Below are positions 1 to 10,132 of a stretch of DNA of 64,000 nt, piece by piece. The stretch covers positions 5,747,001 through 5,811,000 of the forward strand of contig NZ_CP036433.1 in assembly GCF_007751035.1 (NCBI RefSeq), given 5' to 3'. Each line of letters opens with the position of its first letter. Positions within the stretch are counted from its first letter, which is position 1. Under the pieces are notes generated by a model, which saw nothing but the letters and a program-made list of their open reading frames with translations, was not told where the DNA came from and ran no database searches. The position numbers were made by a program, and so were the translations under genes. The DNA is from Lignipirellula cremea (GTDB lineage Bacteria; Planctomycetota; Planctomycetia; Pirellulales; Pirellulaceae).

Positions 1-716
1 TCAACCTCAAGCCCGCGAAACTGCGTGTTCTCCTGGAACGGAAAGGTCAGCTCATCGTTATGCAGCACCTGCATGACAACGGTCTCGTGCCCCGCCAGTC
101 GCAGCTGTTTGATCATCTCTGTGAACACCTGCATATCGACAAACAGGTCGGAGATCAGCACGACCATGCCCCGCCGGCGGAGTTGCGAAGCCAGCAGCGG
201 GAACACGGCGGCGACATCGGTCTGTTCGTCGACCTGAACCTGCTCTAGCTCGTGCAGCAGCTGTTTGAGATGCGTCGGGTGCGAACTGGGCGGCATCTGC
301 AGGCGCACTTCGCTGTTGAAAACCGACAGGCCCACGGCGTCCTGCTGATGATGCATCAGGTAGGCCAGGCTGGCGGCGGTCGTCGCCGCGTAGTCGAACT
401 TGCTCCAGCCCTGGTCGCCGCCGTAGCGCATGGAGCGACTGGCGTCTAGCAGCACGGTGCAGCGGAGGTTGGTCTCTTCTTCGTACTCTTTAATATAAAG
501 GCGATCCGTTTTGGACCAGACCTTCCAATCAATATGCCGAATATCGTCGCCGGGCGCGTACTCCCGGTGGCTGGCGAACTCGACCGCAAAGCCGTTGTAC
601 GGACTGCGATGCTGGCCCGTCAGGAACCCCTCCACGACCAGCCGCGCACGCACATCGAGCCGCTTGATCCGGTCGAGCGTTTTCGGGTCGAGATACTGCG
701 AGTGGCCGGGAGACAT
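1..716 (-). CDS. DUF58 domain protein (3' end outside window)
   Basis: Reading leftward from an ATG at 716, about 238 codons are open to the window edge, so the C-terminus is missing. The N-terminal half carries the DUF58 signature EYAPGDDIRHIDWK (residues 52-65), then a vWA-like metal site DASRS at residues 91-95. DUF58 proteins are usually encoded beside MoxR AAA+ ATPases, and this one lies 91 bp downstream of one, so the two are probably cotranscribed. Their shared role, by family knowledge, is chaperone-like assembly or metal insertion for a partner. The substrate is not evident here. A second DUF58 gene lies at 39500-40408 in the same window. Confidence 0.9.
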   Translation of the reverse strand, partial: MSPGHSQYLDPKTLDRIKRLDVRARLVVEGFLTGQHRSPYNGFAVEFASHREYAPGDDIRHIDWKVWSKTDRLYIKEYEEETNLRCTVLLDASRSMRYGGDQGWSKFDYAATTAASLAYLMHHQQDAVGLSVFNSEVRLQMPPSSHPTHLKQLLHELEQVQVDEQTDVAAVFPLLASQLRRRGMVVLISDLFVDMQVFTEMIKQLRLAGHETVVMQVLHNDELTFPFQENTQFRGLEV

Positions 717-807
717 GGCGCCAATCAATCAGGTCCACACGACGGATGGAATTTCAGCTCCGCCGGGCGGAAGGGAAGAACTCGGCTGGCAGCGCCGAGG
801 AACGCGA

Positions 808-1905
808 TTAACCAAAGGCCCGTTGCAACGCCGGGGCCACGTCGTCGTCGGGTCGACGGGCCGGGATCTCCTGCAGCAAACGGTCGATCACGTGGTCGGG
901 CGTAATGCCTTGCGACTCGGCGTTGAAGTTGGTGATCACCCGATGCCGCAACACCGGATGGGCGACCGCTTTGATATCGTCGCAGCTGACAAAGTTCCGA
1001 CCTTCCAGCATGGCCCGGGCTTTGCCGCCCAGCAACAGGTATTGCATGCCGCGGGGACCCGCGCCCCAGCTGACGCTCTCGTTGATGAATGCCGGCGTGT
1101 CGCCTTCGTTGACGCGTGTGGCGCGAACCAGGCGCAGGGCATAGTGGATCACATGTGGGGCGGCCGGCACGCGTCGCACCAGTCGCTGCAGGCGGAGGAT
1201 TTCTTCGCCGGAAAGCACCTCGCTGACGTTCGGCGTGAACTCCGAGGTGGTGGACTGGGCAATGGCGTACTCTTCGTCGTACGACGGATACTTGACGAAC
1301 ACCTTGAACATGAAGCGATCCTGCTGCGCTTCCGGCAGGGTGTAGGTGCCTTCCTGTTCGATCGGGTTCTGCGTCGCCAGCACGAAAAACGGCGAGGGCA
1401 GCGCGTGCCGCACGCCGCCGATGGTGACCTGGCGTTCCTGCATCGCTTCCAGCAGAGCGGCCTGCGTTTTGGGCGGCGTGCGGTTGACTTCGTCCGCCAG
1501 CACAATGTTGGAGAAGATCGGCCCGCTGAGAAACTTGAACGACCGCTCGCCGCTGGACTTGTTCTCCTGGATCACTTCCGTGCCGGTAATGTCCGAAGGC
1601 ATCAGGTCGGGCGTGAACTGCACCCGTTTGAATCCCAGCTTCAGGCTCTGCGCCAACGTACTGACCATCAGGGTTTTCGCGAGGCCCGGAACGCCTTCCA
1701 GCAGGCAATGCCCCTGGGCGAAGATCGCAATCAGCAGCTGTTCAATCACTTCGTCCTGCCCGACGATGACCTTGGCCAGCTCCGCCCTTAACGCCCGATG
1801 GGCCTGCTTCAACTGCTCCAGCGCCTGCAGATCGTCGTCGCTCAGCGGCGCCGCTGCGGGGTCCGAACCTTCGCCGCCGGGCATGCGAGGCCTTTCCAGT
1901 GTCAT
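808..1905 (-). CDS. MoxR-family AAA+ ATPase
   Basis: Protein of 365 residues from ATG 1905, chosen because AAGGGG lies about 10 bases upstream; the frame is open to 1995 but the extension lacks family features. Walker A GVPGLAKT is at residues 71-78, and Walker [11 protein letters not shown] at 133-142 is followed by the MoxR-typical [34 protein letters not shown] marks the sensor region. MoxR ATPases are cytoplasmic oligomeric remodelers that act with DUF58/vWA partners, and the DUF58 gene follows directly on the same strand. A second MoxR-DUF58 pair is at 38494-40408. The substrate cannot be read from the sequence. Confidence 0.93.
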   Translation of the reverse strand: MTLERPRMPGGEGSDPAAAPLSDDDLQALEQLKQAHRALRAELAKVIVGQDEVIEQLLIAIFAQGHCLLEGVPGLAKTLMVSTLAQSLKLGFKRVQFTPDLMPSDITGTEVIQENKSSGERSFKFLSGPIFSNIVLADEVNRTPPKTQAALLEAMQERQVTIGGVRHALPSPFFVLATQNPIEQEGTYTLPEAQQDRFMFKVFVKYPSYDEEYAIAQSTTSEFTPNVSEVLSGEEILRLQRLVRRVPAAPHVIHYALRLVRATRVNEGDTPAFINESVSWGAGPRGMQYLLLGGKARAMLEGRNFVSCDDIKAVAHPVLRHRVITNFNAESQGITPDHVIDRLLQEIPARRPDDDVAPALQRAFG

Positions 1906-2268
1906 CAGCTTCCCCTTGTTTTCGATCAGGCGTCTTTTCGAGCAGGCATCGGTTTCAACCAGGCGGTTTCTCAAACCGGGCGTCGCGGCCAGCAACCCAT
2001 AACATATTCAACCTGTATTAACGACCTATATATACAGGCTTCGCGGGTAGCCGGATCGTGCAGGCCGGTCGCCTTGGTTTTCTCCCAAGGCGATTGTTCG
2101 GTGGGTTACCCTGCGGAACAGGTCCGCATGCGGGTGCAGCCAGCCGTGGCGGGTTTGCGTTCCTTGCCGGCCAAACTTTACAATCTAGCAGAAGCGAAGC
2201 CGTTTGCGAGTACCATCGCAGCGCATCGCCCGCGATGGAACGGGCGGGTGAAAGGGCCGCCGTGATGC
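1906..2268. other. Intergenic, no gene seen
   Basis: 363 bases between MoxR and the sialidase-like gene. It holds an AT-rich segment at 1998-2038 with the inverted repeat CCTGTAT/ATACAGG (2012-2018 and 2032-2038), placed where a minus-strand promoter for the MoxR pair would sit. A hairpin GCCTTGG/CCAAGGC lies at 2071-2091 without a U-tract. No credible ORF. Confidence 0.4.
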
Positions 2269-3315
2269 CTATTTCTGCGGTTCAGGGATCAGACGAGCGA
2301 TGGGCGTTTTCAAAAAATGCACGCCGTTGCGGTTCATATAGACCGTGCCCACATGCTGCTCGTCAACCTGCACGGTGCGGGCCGAGTAGTACCGGGCGGC
2401 GATCGGCGTTTCCGGCAGCAGGGTTACGGTCTTTTGGCTCCAGGTGCGGCCATCGTCGGTCGAGTGGTTAAAGCGCAGGCCCTGGTTCGCCGTGCCAACG
2501 CCCCAGGTGACCAGCAGATCGCCGTTTTCCAGCGTCGTCAAATAGCGTCCTTCGGCGCTGTCGCCATCCGGAGCGGCGGGGAAGTTCTCGATCGCCTGCC
2601 AGTGCACGCCTTCGTCGGTCGAGCGGAGAAAGACGGGCCCCATCGCCAGCAGCGTCCCTTTCGCCGTGCGGACGATCTGCTGGAACGCATACTGCTTCTC
2701 CGAGTCCGATACAGGCAGCACGCTCAATTCGTCGGACTTTGGATCAAACACTCGCGGCGGACCCACCCGCAGCGGCAACAGCCAGCGGCCGTCGGACCAG
2801 GGTAGTACGTTGTGCCGCACGGCGCCCAGGTGCTTGCCTTCGATCGGGCCGATGAGTGCCTGGTCGCTCCAGGTTTTGCCGTCGTCGCTGCTGAGCGAGT
2901 ACAGCAGGGCCCGTTCGTAGTAGTTGTCTTTTTTCCGATCGTCGGCGATGTAGTTCCAGGTCGTCAGCAGCCGGCCGTCGGGCAGCAGATCGATCGTACC
3001 GGGATACACTTCAAAGACAGGCGCCGCACGGATCACCTCGGGACGTTTGGCCGTCGTGGGGATCGGCTGCGGCGAATCCCAGGTGGCGCCGCCGTCCGTG
3101 GAGCGGCTGCACATCAGCACATTGGCCCCTTTGTAGACAACGACCAGCGTCCCGGCCGCCGAACGGCAGATCGAAGGATGAATATGCCCCCCAATCTTGG
3201 CTGCCAGAATGCTCACCGGCGGCTGTTCGGCAGTGGCAAGACGCCCGCTCGTCAACGGAAGGCCACAGGTCAGACATAACAGCAAGCAGGTTGCTCGGAA
3301 CGAAGAGGCAAACAT
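2269..3315 (-). CDS. Secreted sialidase-like (BNR-repeat) exo-hydrolase
   Basis: 348 residues from ATG 3315. This start gives a clean signal peptide (MFASSFRATCLLLCLTCGLP); the longer frame to 3435 puts about 40 unlikely residues ahead of it. The mature part shows Asp-box type repeats: SRSTDGGATW, SSDDGKTW, RSTDEGVHW and HSTDDGRTW. These define the six-bladed sialidase/BNR propeller. Such exported proteins of planctomycetes are annotated as exo-alpha-sialidases or glycosyl hydrolases, but catalytic specificity cannot be assigned. The gene stands alone between the MoxR pair and a histidine kinase on the same strand. Confidence 0.85.
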   Translation of the reverse strand: MFASSFRATCLLLCLTCGLPLTSGRLATAEQPPVSILAAKIGGHIHPSICRSAAGTLVVVYKGANVLMCSRSTDGGATWDSPQPIPTTAKRPEVIRAAPVFEVYPGTIDLLPDGRLLTTWNYIADDRKKDNYYERALLYSLSSDDGKTWSDQALIGPIEGKHLGAVRHNVLPWSDGRWLLPLRVGPPRVFDPKSDELSVLPVSDSEKQYAFQQIVRTAKGTLLAMGPVFLRSTDEGVHWQAIENFPAAPDGDSAEGRYLTTLENGDLLVTWGVGTANQGLRFNHSTDDGRTWSQKTVTLLPETPIAARYYSARTVQVDEQHVGTVYMNRNGVHFLKTPIARLIPEPQK

Positions 3316-3471
3316 GGCGACTCCAGCGCAAAGTGGGACGGACGAAAGCCGTTGCAGGCACGTCGCCCATCTTGACGCACGGGAAGTGCTGCGTCCAGCA
3401 TGTCTGCTCCGGGACGCACAGTGGTCCGACTGCACGCATCCCGCAGCGGCGCCGAATTCTATTCCCGAGCG

Positions 3472-5103
3472 TTATTCGACAGGGGCGGCTTTTCGCGGCA
3501 GGGTCACCAGGAATGTGGCGCCGGGGCCGTCGACATCAGCGACCGAGATCCAGCCGTCGTGCGCTTCCACATTCCGTTTGGTCAGCGCGAGCCCCAGGCC
3601 GGTGCCGTTGACCTTGGTCGTATAAAAAGGTTCAAACACCCGGCCCCGTTGATCGTTGGACATGCCGGGGCCGTTATCGTGGACAGCGATCCGGAGCGCA
3701 TCGCGGCCGCCGATGGTGTCTTCCAGCCAGTCGATGGAGATGTCCACCGGGCCGCTGGTGGCGCTGATCGCGTTTTCCAGGAGATTGCAAAAAACGCGTT
3801 CCATCGCCAGCAGATCCACTTCGCAGATGCGGTTGATCGGTTCATCCAGATGGGTGTGCAGCCGCACGCTGCGTCCCTGGCGGATTGGCTCGAGATGCTC
3901 CCAGGAGGTCTGCAGGATGTCGCCCAGGTCGTACGATTTTCGCTGCATGGTGATCGGCGCAGCGTAGCGCTGCACTTGTTCATACAACTGATGCAGCTGA
4001 TCCTGGGCCGTCTGGATCCGGGCGATCAGGTCCATCGAGTCGGCCTGGTCGCGGACCCGCAGCGCCAATCGCTCCAGGCAAGCCTGGCTGCGCTGCAAGG
4101 CGTTCCGGCTTTCATGGGCCAGACCGGCCATCATTTGTCCGATCGCGGAGAGTCGCTCAGAACGCAAATACGCTTCGTGCAGCCGGCAATGCTCCAGGCT
4201 CTGGCCAACCAGCGTCGCGACGCTGGCAAGTACGTCGAGATCAATCTGGGCAAACTGGCGCCGGGGATCCTGAGTATCGACATGGATCACCCCCAGCGGC
4301 TGGTTCGTCGGACCGGTCAGCGGGGCGCACATCATGGACCGCACATGCCAGTCCTGCACGGAGTCGCTTTGTTCGAAGCGGGCGTCGACCAGCGCGTCGG
4401 CGCTAAGCACGGCCTTGCGGTCCTGCATGACACGCTGCGCGATGGTGCGGCTGATCGGTCCGGTGGTGACGGTCTCATCGCCGTTGGGCGGACAATGTTT
4501 AATCGCCTGCAGTTTGAGCCGGCCGTGAGGACCATCCGCCATGAGAATGTACAAGCGTTCCGCCTGGGGGAACACGCGGGCCAGACCTTCCAGCACGCGG
4601 GGCAGTAGCTTGTCGCGATCAAGCGAGTTATCCAGGCAACGCATGATTTCGATCATGGCGCGAAGCTTGGCTTCGGGGCTGACATTCGCCCTTTGATCGG
4701 CGTCCCACACATTGAGACTGGCGACGATCTCCGGCTCGACGGAACTGCTGAGAAACTCCACATCGACGCTGGTAGGAAAATTGTAAAACGAGGAGTCGGC
4801 CGTATCGCGGTGCTGCTCGGCGTCGAACAGCAGGGCAAAGCGATTCACGCGGATGACGTCGCCGTCTTTCAGGCGTCTCGGCCGACGCACCTGGACATCG
4901 TTCAGAAACGTGCCGTTGGTACTCTTCAGGTCTTCAACATAAAAACCGCCGTCCTGGCTGAAGATCCGGGTATGTCGGCGCGACACCGTGTCGGAGCCAA
5001 TGACCACATCGCACGTGCGATGACGGCCGATGACCAGACTGTCCTCTTCCAGGGGATACGTTTTCCCCGGCCGATCATTTTCAAGCAGATGAATGGAAAC
5101 CAT
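3472..5103 (-). CDS. FHA-GAF sensor histidine kinase
   Basis: 543 residues from ATG 5103. An N-terminal FHA domain (about 20-95) has the phosphothreonine-binding motifs VIGRHRTCDVVI, SRRH and STNGTFLN. A GAF domain follows at about 150-310. The kinase part has the phospho-accepting histidine in GLAHESRNALQ (about residue 330), then an ATPase with N-box NLLENAISA, G1 DNGPGM, F-box FEPFYTTK and G2 GTGLGLAL. No membrane segment is seen, so it is probably cytoplasmic. FHA input implies crosstalk with Ser/Thr kinases, which are abundant in this phylum. No response regulator is adjacent, so the output partner is unknown. Confidence 0.92.
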   Translation of the reverse strand: MVSIHLLENDRPGKTYPLEEDSLVIGRHRTCDVVIGSDTVSRRHTRIFSQDGGFYVEDLKSTNGTFLNDVQVRRPRRLKDGDVIRVNRFALLFDAEQHRDTADSSFYNFPTSVDVEFLSSSVEPEIVASLNVWDADQRANVSPEAKLRAMIEIMRCLDNSLDRDKLLPRVLEGLARVFPQAERLYILMADGPHGRLKLQAIKHCPPNGDETVTTGPISRTIAQRVMQDRKAVLSADALVDARFEQSDSVQDWHVRSMMCAPLTGPTNQPLGVIHVDTQDPRRQFAQIDLDVLASVATLVGQSLEHCRLHEAYLRSERLSAIGQMMAGLAHESRNALQRSQACLERLALRVRDQADSMDLIARIQTAQDQLHQLYEQVQRYAAPITMQRKSYDLGDILQTSWEHLEPIRQGRSVRLHTHLDEPINRICEVDLLAMERVFCNLLENAISATSGPVDISIDWLEDTIGGRDALRIAVHDNGPGMSNDQRGRVFEPFYTTKVNGTGLGLALTKRNVEAHDGWISVADVDGPGATFLVTLPRKAAPVE

Positions 5104-5490
5104 GGTTCTCGCCTCCCACGCCGCAGTCCGACCGGCGCGCCGCTTCCGTCGGGAAGGGAGCCAGGCGCCCGGTGGCCGCTTCTGTTCATTTTATCCGTAA
5201 CGACCATTTTGGCGCGGATCGCGGCGCCGTGCGAGTGTTAGTTCTATCAGGTTCAAATGCAGAATCGACAGCCCAACGACTGGCGGGGGCGGCGCCGGGC
5301 TGGCAGCAAACACCGGCGCCACCGCACCGGCAGGGAGAAGGGGCGCCGGGCGGCGGCAGCGGGCGGGGCGAGAAAATCCGGTCGTTTTCCTGGCGCCTAC
5401 GGGGCAGAGGGCATTTGAGATATGATAGAAGACCGGCCAGCGATGCGTGCTGGTGATGGTTTCTGCACTTTTTTGACCGATGTGCCGTTC
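5104..5490. other. Divergent intergenic region
   Basis: 387 bases between the kinase (leftward) and the zinc-ribbon gene (rightward). It contains a very GC-rich, GGCGCC-dense segment at about 5280-5370. It must carry both promoters, but no confident promoter boxes were found and no gene is seen. Confidence 0.35.
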
Positions 5491-6018
5491 ATGAACGTAG
5501 CTTACGATTGCCCCCACTGTGATCAGATCGTCCGGCAGGATTTCTCCGCCGACACCACGGAGATGCGCTGTCCCCACTGCGACCACGCCTGGTCCGTTCC
5601 GCCCACGGCCGTGGTCGACGGCCGCATCCAGCAGTGCCTGATCTGTCCCAGCCAGGAACTGTACGTGCGAAAAGATTTTTCGCAGCGGATCGGCGTGACG
5701 ATCATTGTTATCGGCCTGGCCGCCAGCTGCATCCCCTGGTTCTATTCCATGTGGTACACGACCTATGGGATTCTATTTGGCACGGCGATCATTGATGCGT
5801 TGATGTACCATTTTACTGGCAACCTGCTGCAGTGTTACCGATGCCACTCGCAATATCGCGAAATGGACGGACTCGACGAGCATGGCGGTTTTGATCTGGA
5901 AGTCCACGAAAAACATCGCCAGCAAACGATTCGGCTGGCGGAAGCCGAACGGGCCCAGAGATTGCATCAGGCGGCCGCAGACACCGCCGCACCGGCGAGT
6001 GAGTCGCAGGACGGCTGA
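5491..6018 (+). CDS. Zinc-ribbon membrane protein
   Basis: 175 residues from ATG 5491, chosen because it starts directly at MNVAYDCPHC; the frame extends upstream to 5422. Two N-terminal zinc knuckles (YDCPHC and MRCPHC) form a ribbon, a third pair is CLIC, and CYRC lies after the membrane region. Two hydrophobic segments follow at about residues 65-110 (IGVTIIVIGLAASCIPWF and a second one). The C-terminus is charged and probably cytoplasmic. The family is unknown. The ribbon resembles those of small proteins that tether zinc-ribbon modules to the membrane. No operon partner is evident. Confidence 0.75.
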   Translation: MNVAYDCPHCDQIVRQDFSADTTEMRCPHCDHAWSVPPTAVVDGRIQQCLICPSQELYVRKDFSQRIGVTIIVIGLAASCIPWFYSMWYTTYGILFGTAIIDALMYHFTGNLLQCYRCHSQYREMDGLDEHGGFDLEVHEKHRQQTIRLAEAERAQRLHQAAADTAAPASESQDG

Positions 6019-6391
6019 CATCGGGGCGATGCTTCCTGGAACAACGCCGGCAGCAGACGATGGTCGATCGCTTCTGGTCGCGCAGAGAAAAGCAGGAGGA
6101 ACCGCCGGTCGCCGAGTGTAAATCCTCACGACATACGAATATAATTCGACCAGACAAGGAGGCCGGCCGTGACGATTATGAGCCTGCCCCGCGCGAAGCG
6201 TTCGAGAATCCGGTCGACATCGACCGGGAGTTCCGCCCAAGAATCGCCGATAGGATAGTTTTAAGATCTCGCTTCCCGGATCGAATAACCCCGGTGCTTT
6301 GCCGCGCGGGGCGCGTTCGGATCGACCTGAACCGCAGGAAGCGCGTCCACATTTCGCCGGCTGGGAGGTTGGCGAGTCGAAAGAGCTGTCA
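6019..6391. other. Intergenic, no gene seen
   Basis: 373 bases upstream of the oxidoreductase gene. An AT-rich stretch at about 6250-6275 (GATAGTTTTAAGATC) could hold a promoter, but no boxes are convincing. No ORF with family features. Confidence 0.3.
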
Positions 6392-7405
6392 ATGAAACTG
6401 CGAGTCGGCATTGTCGGATTAGGCGATGCGTGGGAGAGCCGACACCGACCGGCCTTGCGGGCATTGTCCGACCGCTTTGAAATTCGAGCTTTCTGCGCCG
6501 AAGTCGCGCACAAGGCTGAGATCGCGGCCAAGGAGTTTAACGCCAGCCCGCTCGACGGGTTTCGTTCCCTGGCCGCCCGGGAAGATGTCGATGCGGTGCT
6601 GATGCTGGCTCCGGCCTGGTATGGCCCGGCGCCCATTCTGGCGGCTTGCGACGCGGGCAAGGCGATTTACTGTTCGGCCGCTCTCGATATTGAACCGCGG
6701 CACGCCAGCCGGATCAAAGAGCGAGTCGAAGCCTCGGGCGTCGCCTTTATGGCGGAATTCCCTCGCCGCCACGCGCCAGCCACGCTGCGATTGAAAGAGC
6801 TGATCGCCACACGCCTGGGCCGCCCCCAGTTGCTGTTCTGTCACGAGAGGTTGCGGAAAGAAGAAACAGGCCCCAACGGAACCCGCCGTTACCAGCCGTT
6901 TTCCAGCGCCACGCGGGAACTCATGGAGCTGGCCGACTGGTGCCGGTACGTGGTCGACCAGGAGCCGACTTCCGTCATGGGCGTCGAGCACGACACCGAC
7001 GGCAACGACAAAGACTATCAAATGCTCAGCCTCGACTTTTCGCCCGAGGATCGTCCAGGGCGCGGACCGCTGGCGCAGATCAGTTGCGGCCGCTACCTGC
7101 CCCGCAGCTGGCGCGACGCCATTTCGTTCCGCGCCCCCAGTGCGCTGCAGGTGGTGTGCGAACGGGGAGCGGCGTTCGTCGATCTGCCCTCGCAGGTGAT
7201 CTGGTTCGACGAGGCGGGCCAGCATATTGAATCCCTGGAAAGCGAACGTCCTGTCGGCGAACAGTTGCTGACCCAGTTCCATCGCGCGGTCACCAGCCTG
7301 GTGCGCAAAATATCGGACCTGGAGGACGCTTACCGGGCGCTGCATGTGGTCCTGGCGGCGCAAACCAGCTGCCAGGAAGGCCGCCGAGTTCCGCTCGATT
7401 TTTAA
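6392..7405 (+). CDS. Gfo/Idh/MocA-family NAD(P)-dependent oxidoreductase
   Basis: 337 residues from ATG 6392; the frame is open to 6299, but MKLRVGIVGLG is the expected N-terminus with its Rossmann GxGxxx start. The N-terminal NAD(P) domain includes VDAVLMLAPAWYGPAPILAACDAGKAIYCSAAL, close to the family pattern, although the usual EKP lysine motif is replaced by CSA at about residue 93. The C-terminal half is the alpha/beta dimerisation and substrate domain. Replacement of the EKP lysine suggests an altered or lost sugar-oxidising activity. It stands alone and the substrate is unknown. Confidence 0.82.
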   Translation: MKLRVGIVGLGDAWESRHRPALRALSDRFEIRAFCAEVAHKAEIAAKEFNASPLDGFRSLAAREDVDAVLMLAPAWYGPAPILAACDAGKAIYCSAALDIEPRHASRIKERVEASGVAFMAEFPRRHAPATLRLKELIATRLGRPQLLFCHERLRKEETGPNGTRRYQPFSSATRELMELADWCRYVVDQEPTSVMGVEHDTDGNDKDYQMLSLDFSPEDRPGRGPLAQISCGRYLPRSWRDAISFRAPSALQVVCERGAAFVDLPSQVIWFDEAGQHIESLESERPVGEQLLTQFHRAVTSLVRKISDLEDAYRALHVVLAAQTSCQEGRRVPLDF

Positions 7406-7464
7406 GCCAGTTATTTGTCTGCCCGGCGGAATCGCCGTTCTTCTCTTTGTTTTGGAGGCCTGTC

Positions 7465-7977
7465 ATGGACCCCAGTCAACATGCGCAAGACCGTAACTTC
7501 CTGGAAAAAATGGCCGCCTATATCCCGGGCTTTCACGGCTATATGCAGCGGGAGTATCGACGCGAAAGCGACCAGATGCTGCGCACCTTTATGGCCGACC
7601 GCCTGCAGCGCAGCAAAACGGGAATCGATGGCTACATGCAAACGCTGATCGGCCGCGGCCAGCTCGACGGGCTCGACCAGGTTGAACGGATCCGCACTAA
7701 ACTCGACACGCTGATTGCCGGCCTGCGCGGAGCGATGCGCGGTTACAGCGCTGCGTTTGAATACGTCAAAGTGCACGAGTCGACCCTGGAGCAGGTCTAC
7801 GAACACGACCTGCGACTGGTCCGCGATGTCGAAGACCTGGCGACCCGGATTGAAGAACTGCCCGCCAGCGACGCCCCGCCCGCCGGGGTCGCCGCCGAAT
7901 TCACCCGCGCCGTCGACGAGGTGCAGCAACTGTTCGACGAACGCGGCCGCCTCCTGGAAGGCATGGGCGAAAAGTAG
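7465..7977 (+). CDS. Hypothetical helical protein upstream of the SPFH gene
   Basis: 170 residues from ATG 7465, preceded by TTTGGAGGCCTGTC (GGAGG Shine-Dalgarno). The protein is almost wholly helical and charged, without a signal peptide or membrane span. Segments such as [20 protein letters not shown] and [13 protein letters not shown] look like coiled coil. It lies 137 bp upstream of the SPFH gene on the same strand, and the two probably work together, for instance as a cytoplasmic partner of the SPFH assembly. I do not recognise a named family. Confidence 0.75.
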   Translation: MDPSQHAQDRNFLEKMAAYIPGFHGYMQREYRRESDQMLRTFMADRLQRSKTGIDGYMQTLIGRGQLDGLDQVERIRTKLDTLIAGLRGAMRGYSAAFEYVKVHESTLEQVYEHDLRLVRDVEDLATRIEELPASDAPPAGVAAEFTRAVDEVQQLFDERGRLLEGMGEK

Positions 7978-8114
7978 ATCGCTCGTCGTTGTGTCTGGCA
8001 GGAGGCGCTGTCTTGCGCTCCTGCCGCTTCCCCAGGCGGCCTGGTTTCTGCGGCGTTCGCCTGCTTTTTCTCAAGCATTACTCAAGTCGTCTACGACTCT
8101 CACAGGAGGCAGCT

Positions 8115-9590
8115 ATGTTCAAGCGGATCGAGGTCATTGACTATTTTGATTCCAGCGGCCAGTCGCTGGTGTACCGCTGGCCGCAGCAAGGGTCGTCCGA
8201 TATTAAAATCGGCGCCCAGCTGATCGTGCAGCAGAACCAGGAAGCAGTGTTCTTCCGCTCCGGCAAGGCGATGGATACTTTCGCCGCTGGCCGGTACACG
8301 CTGACGACCGCCAACGTACCGATCCTGACCAGCATGCTCACCATTCCCTGGGAGAAGTCTCCCTTCCAGGCGTATGTCTACTTCGTGGGCCTGCAGACGT
8401 TCATCGATCAAAAGTGGGGCACCAAGAACCCCATTCCGCTGCGCGACCGCGACTTTGGCATGATTCGTCTTCGCAGCCACGGCAAGTTCTCGTACCGGGT
8501 GGTCGACTCGGCCGTGCTGATCAATACGCTGGTCGGCACCATGGGCAAGTTCACTACCGACCAGGTGACGGCCTATCTGAAAGATATGATCGTCTCCCGC
8601 ATGACCGATCTGTTCGCCACCATGAACCTGGGCATGTTCGACCTGATGTCGAAGCTCGACGAAGTCGCCGTGGCGATCAAGGTGAAACTGGGCGAGGAGT
8701 TCGCCAAATACGGACTGGAGCTGGTCGACTACTTCATCAACAGCATCACCCCGCCGGAAGAAGTCGAAAAGGCGATGGACGCCCGCAGCAGCATGGGCGC
8801 GATCGGCGATTTGCGTGCGTTCACCATGTACAAGGCCGCCCACAGCATGGAGAAAATGGCCGAGCAGGGCGGCGACGGCAACAGCGCCATGAACATGGGG
8901 ATGGGCGCCGGCTTCGGCATGATGATGCCCCAGATGATGAACAACGCCATGCAAGGCTCCGGCCAGTTCGGCGGACAACCCCAGTTCGGCGGACAACAGC
9001 CCCCGCCGGGAGCCCCGCCAGCCGGAGCGCCCGTGCCGCAGCAACCGCCGCAGGCTCCCCAGGCGCCGGCCGGCGGAGCCGCACCCGCTGCCGCAGCTGC
9101 CGCAGCTGCGGGAGCTGCAGCTGCCGGAGGATTTGCCTTCGACGATCTGCAGTCCGACGCTCCCGCATCGGCTCCCGTCAAAGGGGTCGACCCTCAGCAT
9201 CTGGTCCGCACGGTCGCCAACGCCAGCGACTGGAGCGTCGACGAATCGGCCGACGAATGGAAGGTCACCGTGCCGATCGGTTCACTCCGTCGCCAGGTGG
9301 TGCGCGTCAAATTCGACGGCAAGGATAACGAAGGCCACAAGCTGATCTCTTTCAGCTCCACCTGCGGCCCCGCCTCCGAGAAGAACGCCATGGCCTTGCT
9401 CCGCTACAACATGAACACGGTACATGGCGCCTTCGCGGTGCAGAACACCGACTCGGGCGAAATCGTCGTCATCCAGGCGAATCAGCTCGCCGACACGGCC
9501 GACCCGCTGGAGATCACCCGGATCGTCACCGCGTTGGCCTGGCAGGCCGACAAAGTGGAAGAGAAACTCGTCGGCGGCGACAACTACTAA
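8115..9590 (+). CDS. SPFH (band 7) protein with C-terminal YbjN/CesT-like domain
   Basis: 491 residues from ATG 8115, with AGGAGG about 6 bases upstream. The SPFH domain spans about residues 25-240 ([36 protein letters not shown]) and resembles the virion-core-protein-like SPFH branch. A Met/Gly-rich stretch (about 258-285) and a Gln/Pro then poly-Ala linker (about 285-340) follow. The C-terminal 130 residues ([33 protein letters not shown]) resemble the YbjN/type III chaperone fold. That branch usually ends in a zinc ribbon, so the ending here is a domain swap. No transmembrane segment is visible. A rho-independent terminator follows at 9674-9702. Confidence 0.85.
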   Translation: MFKRIEVIDYFDSSGQSLVYRWPQQGSSDIKIGAQLIVQQNQEAVFFRSGKAMDTFAAGRYTLTTANVPILTSMLTIPWEKSPFQAYVYFVGLQTFIDQKWGTKNPIPLRDRDFGMIRLRSHGKFSYRVVDSAVLINTLVGTMGKFTTDQVTAYLKDMIVSRMTDLFATMNLGMFDLMSKLDEVAVAIKVKLGEEFAKYGLELVDYFINSITPPEEVEKAMDARSSMGAIGDLRAFTMYKAAHSMEKMAEQGGDGNSAMNMGMGAGFGMMMPQMMNNAMQGSGQFGGQPQFGGQQPPPGAPPAGAPVPQQPPQAPQAPAGGAAPAAAAAAAAGAAAAGGFAFDDLQSDAPASAPVKGVDPQHLVRTVANASDWSVDESADEWKVTVPIGSLRRQVVRVKFDGKDNEGHKLISFSSTCGPASEKNAMALLRYNMNTVHGAFAVQNTDSGEIVVIQANQLADTADPLEITRIVTALAWQADKVEEKLVGGDNY

Positions 9591-9673
9591 CGGTCCCCGC
9601 CCGCACTCCAGAGCAGCGTCCGTCTTTTCCGGACGCTGCGGGTCGGCCCTGGAGGTCGGCGACTTCTTCCCCA

Positions 9674-9702
9674 GGGCCGGTTTTGAACCGGCCCTTCTTT
9701 TT
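9674..9702 (+). terminator. Rho-independent terminator after SPFH gene
   Basis: A perfect 9-bp stem GGGCCGGTT/AACCGGCCC with a 3-base loop is followed by TTCTTTTT. It lies about 85 bases past the SPFH stop. Confidence 0.88.
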
Positions 9703-10132
9703 GATGCCCGCCATGCTCATTGCGGGCTGGCGCCTTCTGCCGGCGTCGCGACTGCTTTCGCTTCCCGCTGAGGGGACGCTTGCGTAAGCACGTTCCGCCG
9801 AACAGGGCTGATCGGTCGTCCTGCCAGAAAGCCGCTTCCCACCGGGACAGACCCTGGAATGAGCGACTTCCTGCAGTTCGGCCGTCATTCTTCCAACTCC
9901 GGCAAGACCGGAGCGACGCCCTGGGTCGAGAAAAACCGCCGCGATGCAGCCTGCGGGGAATTATTTTGAAAAAAATTTCCGGCGGTCTCCAAGGACCCTT
10001 CAGGAGGCCTGCTTAAAGTTTAAGCAGATGACCCTCTGCCTAACGTTTGTGCAGGCGTGCTTAATTAATAGCAGTGCTGGCGCCATCGCTGTAAGTGCTG
10101 GCGCTGCAAGCATATCCGTGCTGGGCTTGACT

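Noticed and set aside
2071-2091. Hairpin GCCTTGG/CCAAGGC as terminator of the sialidase-like gene
   Set aside because: It lies about 180 bases past the stop and has no U-tract on the minus strand.
3400-4608. Long plus-strand ORF of 402 codons opposite the histidine kinase
   Set aside because: It is antisense to a kinase with all motifs in order. The composition is the typical Arg/Gly/His shadow of a GC-rich gene.
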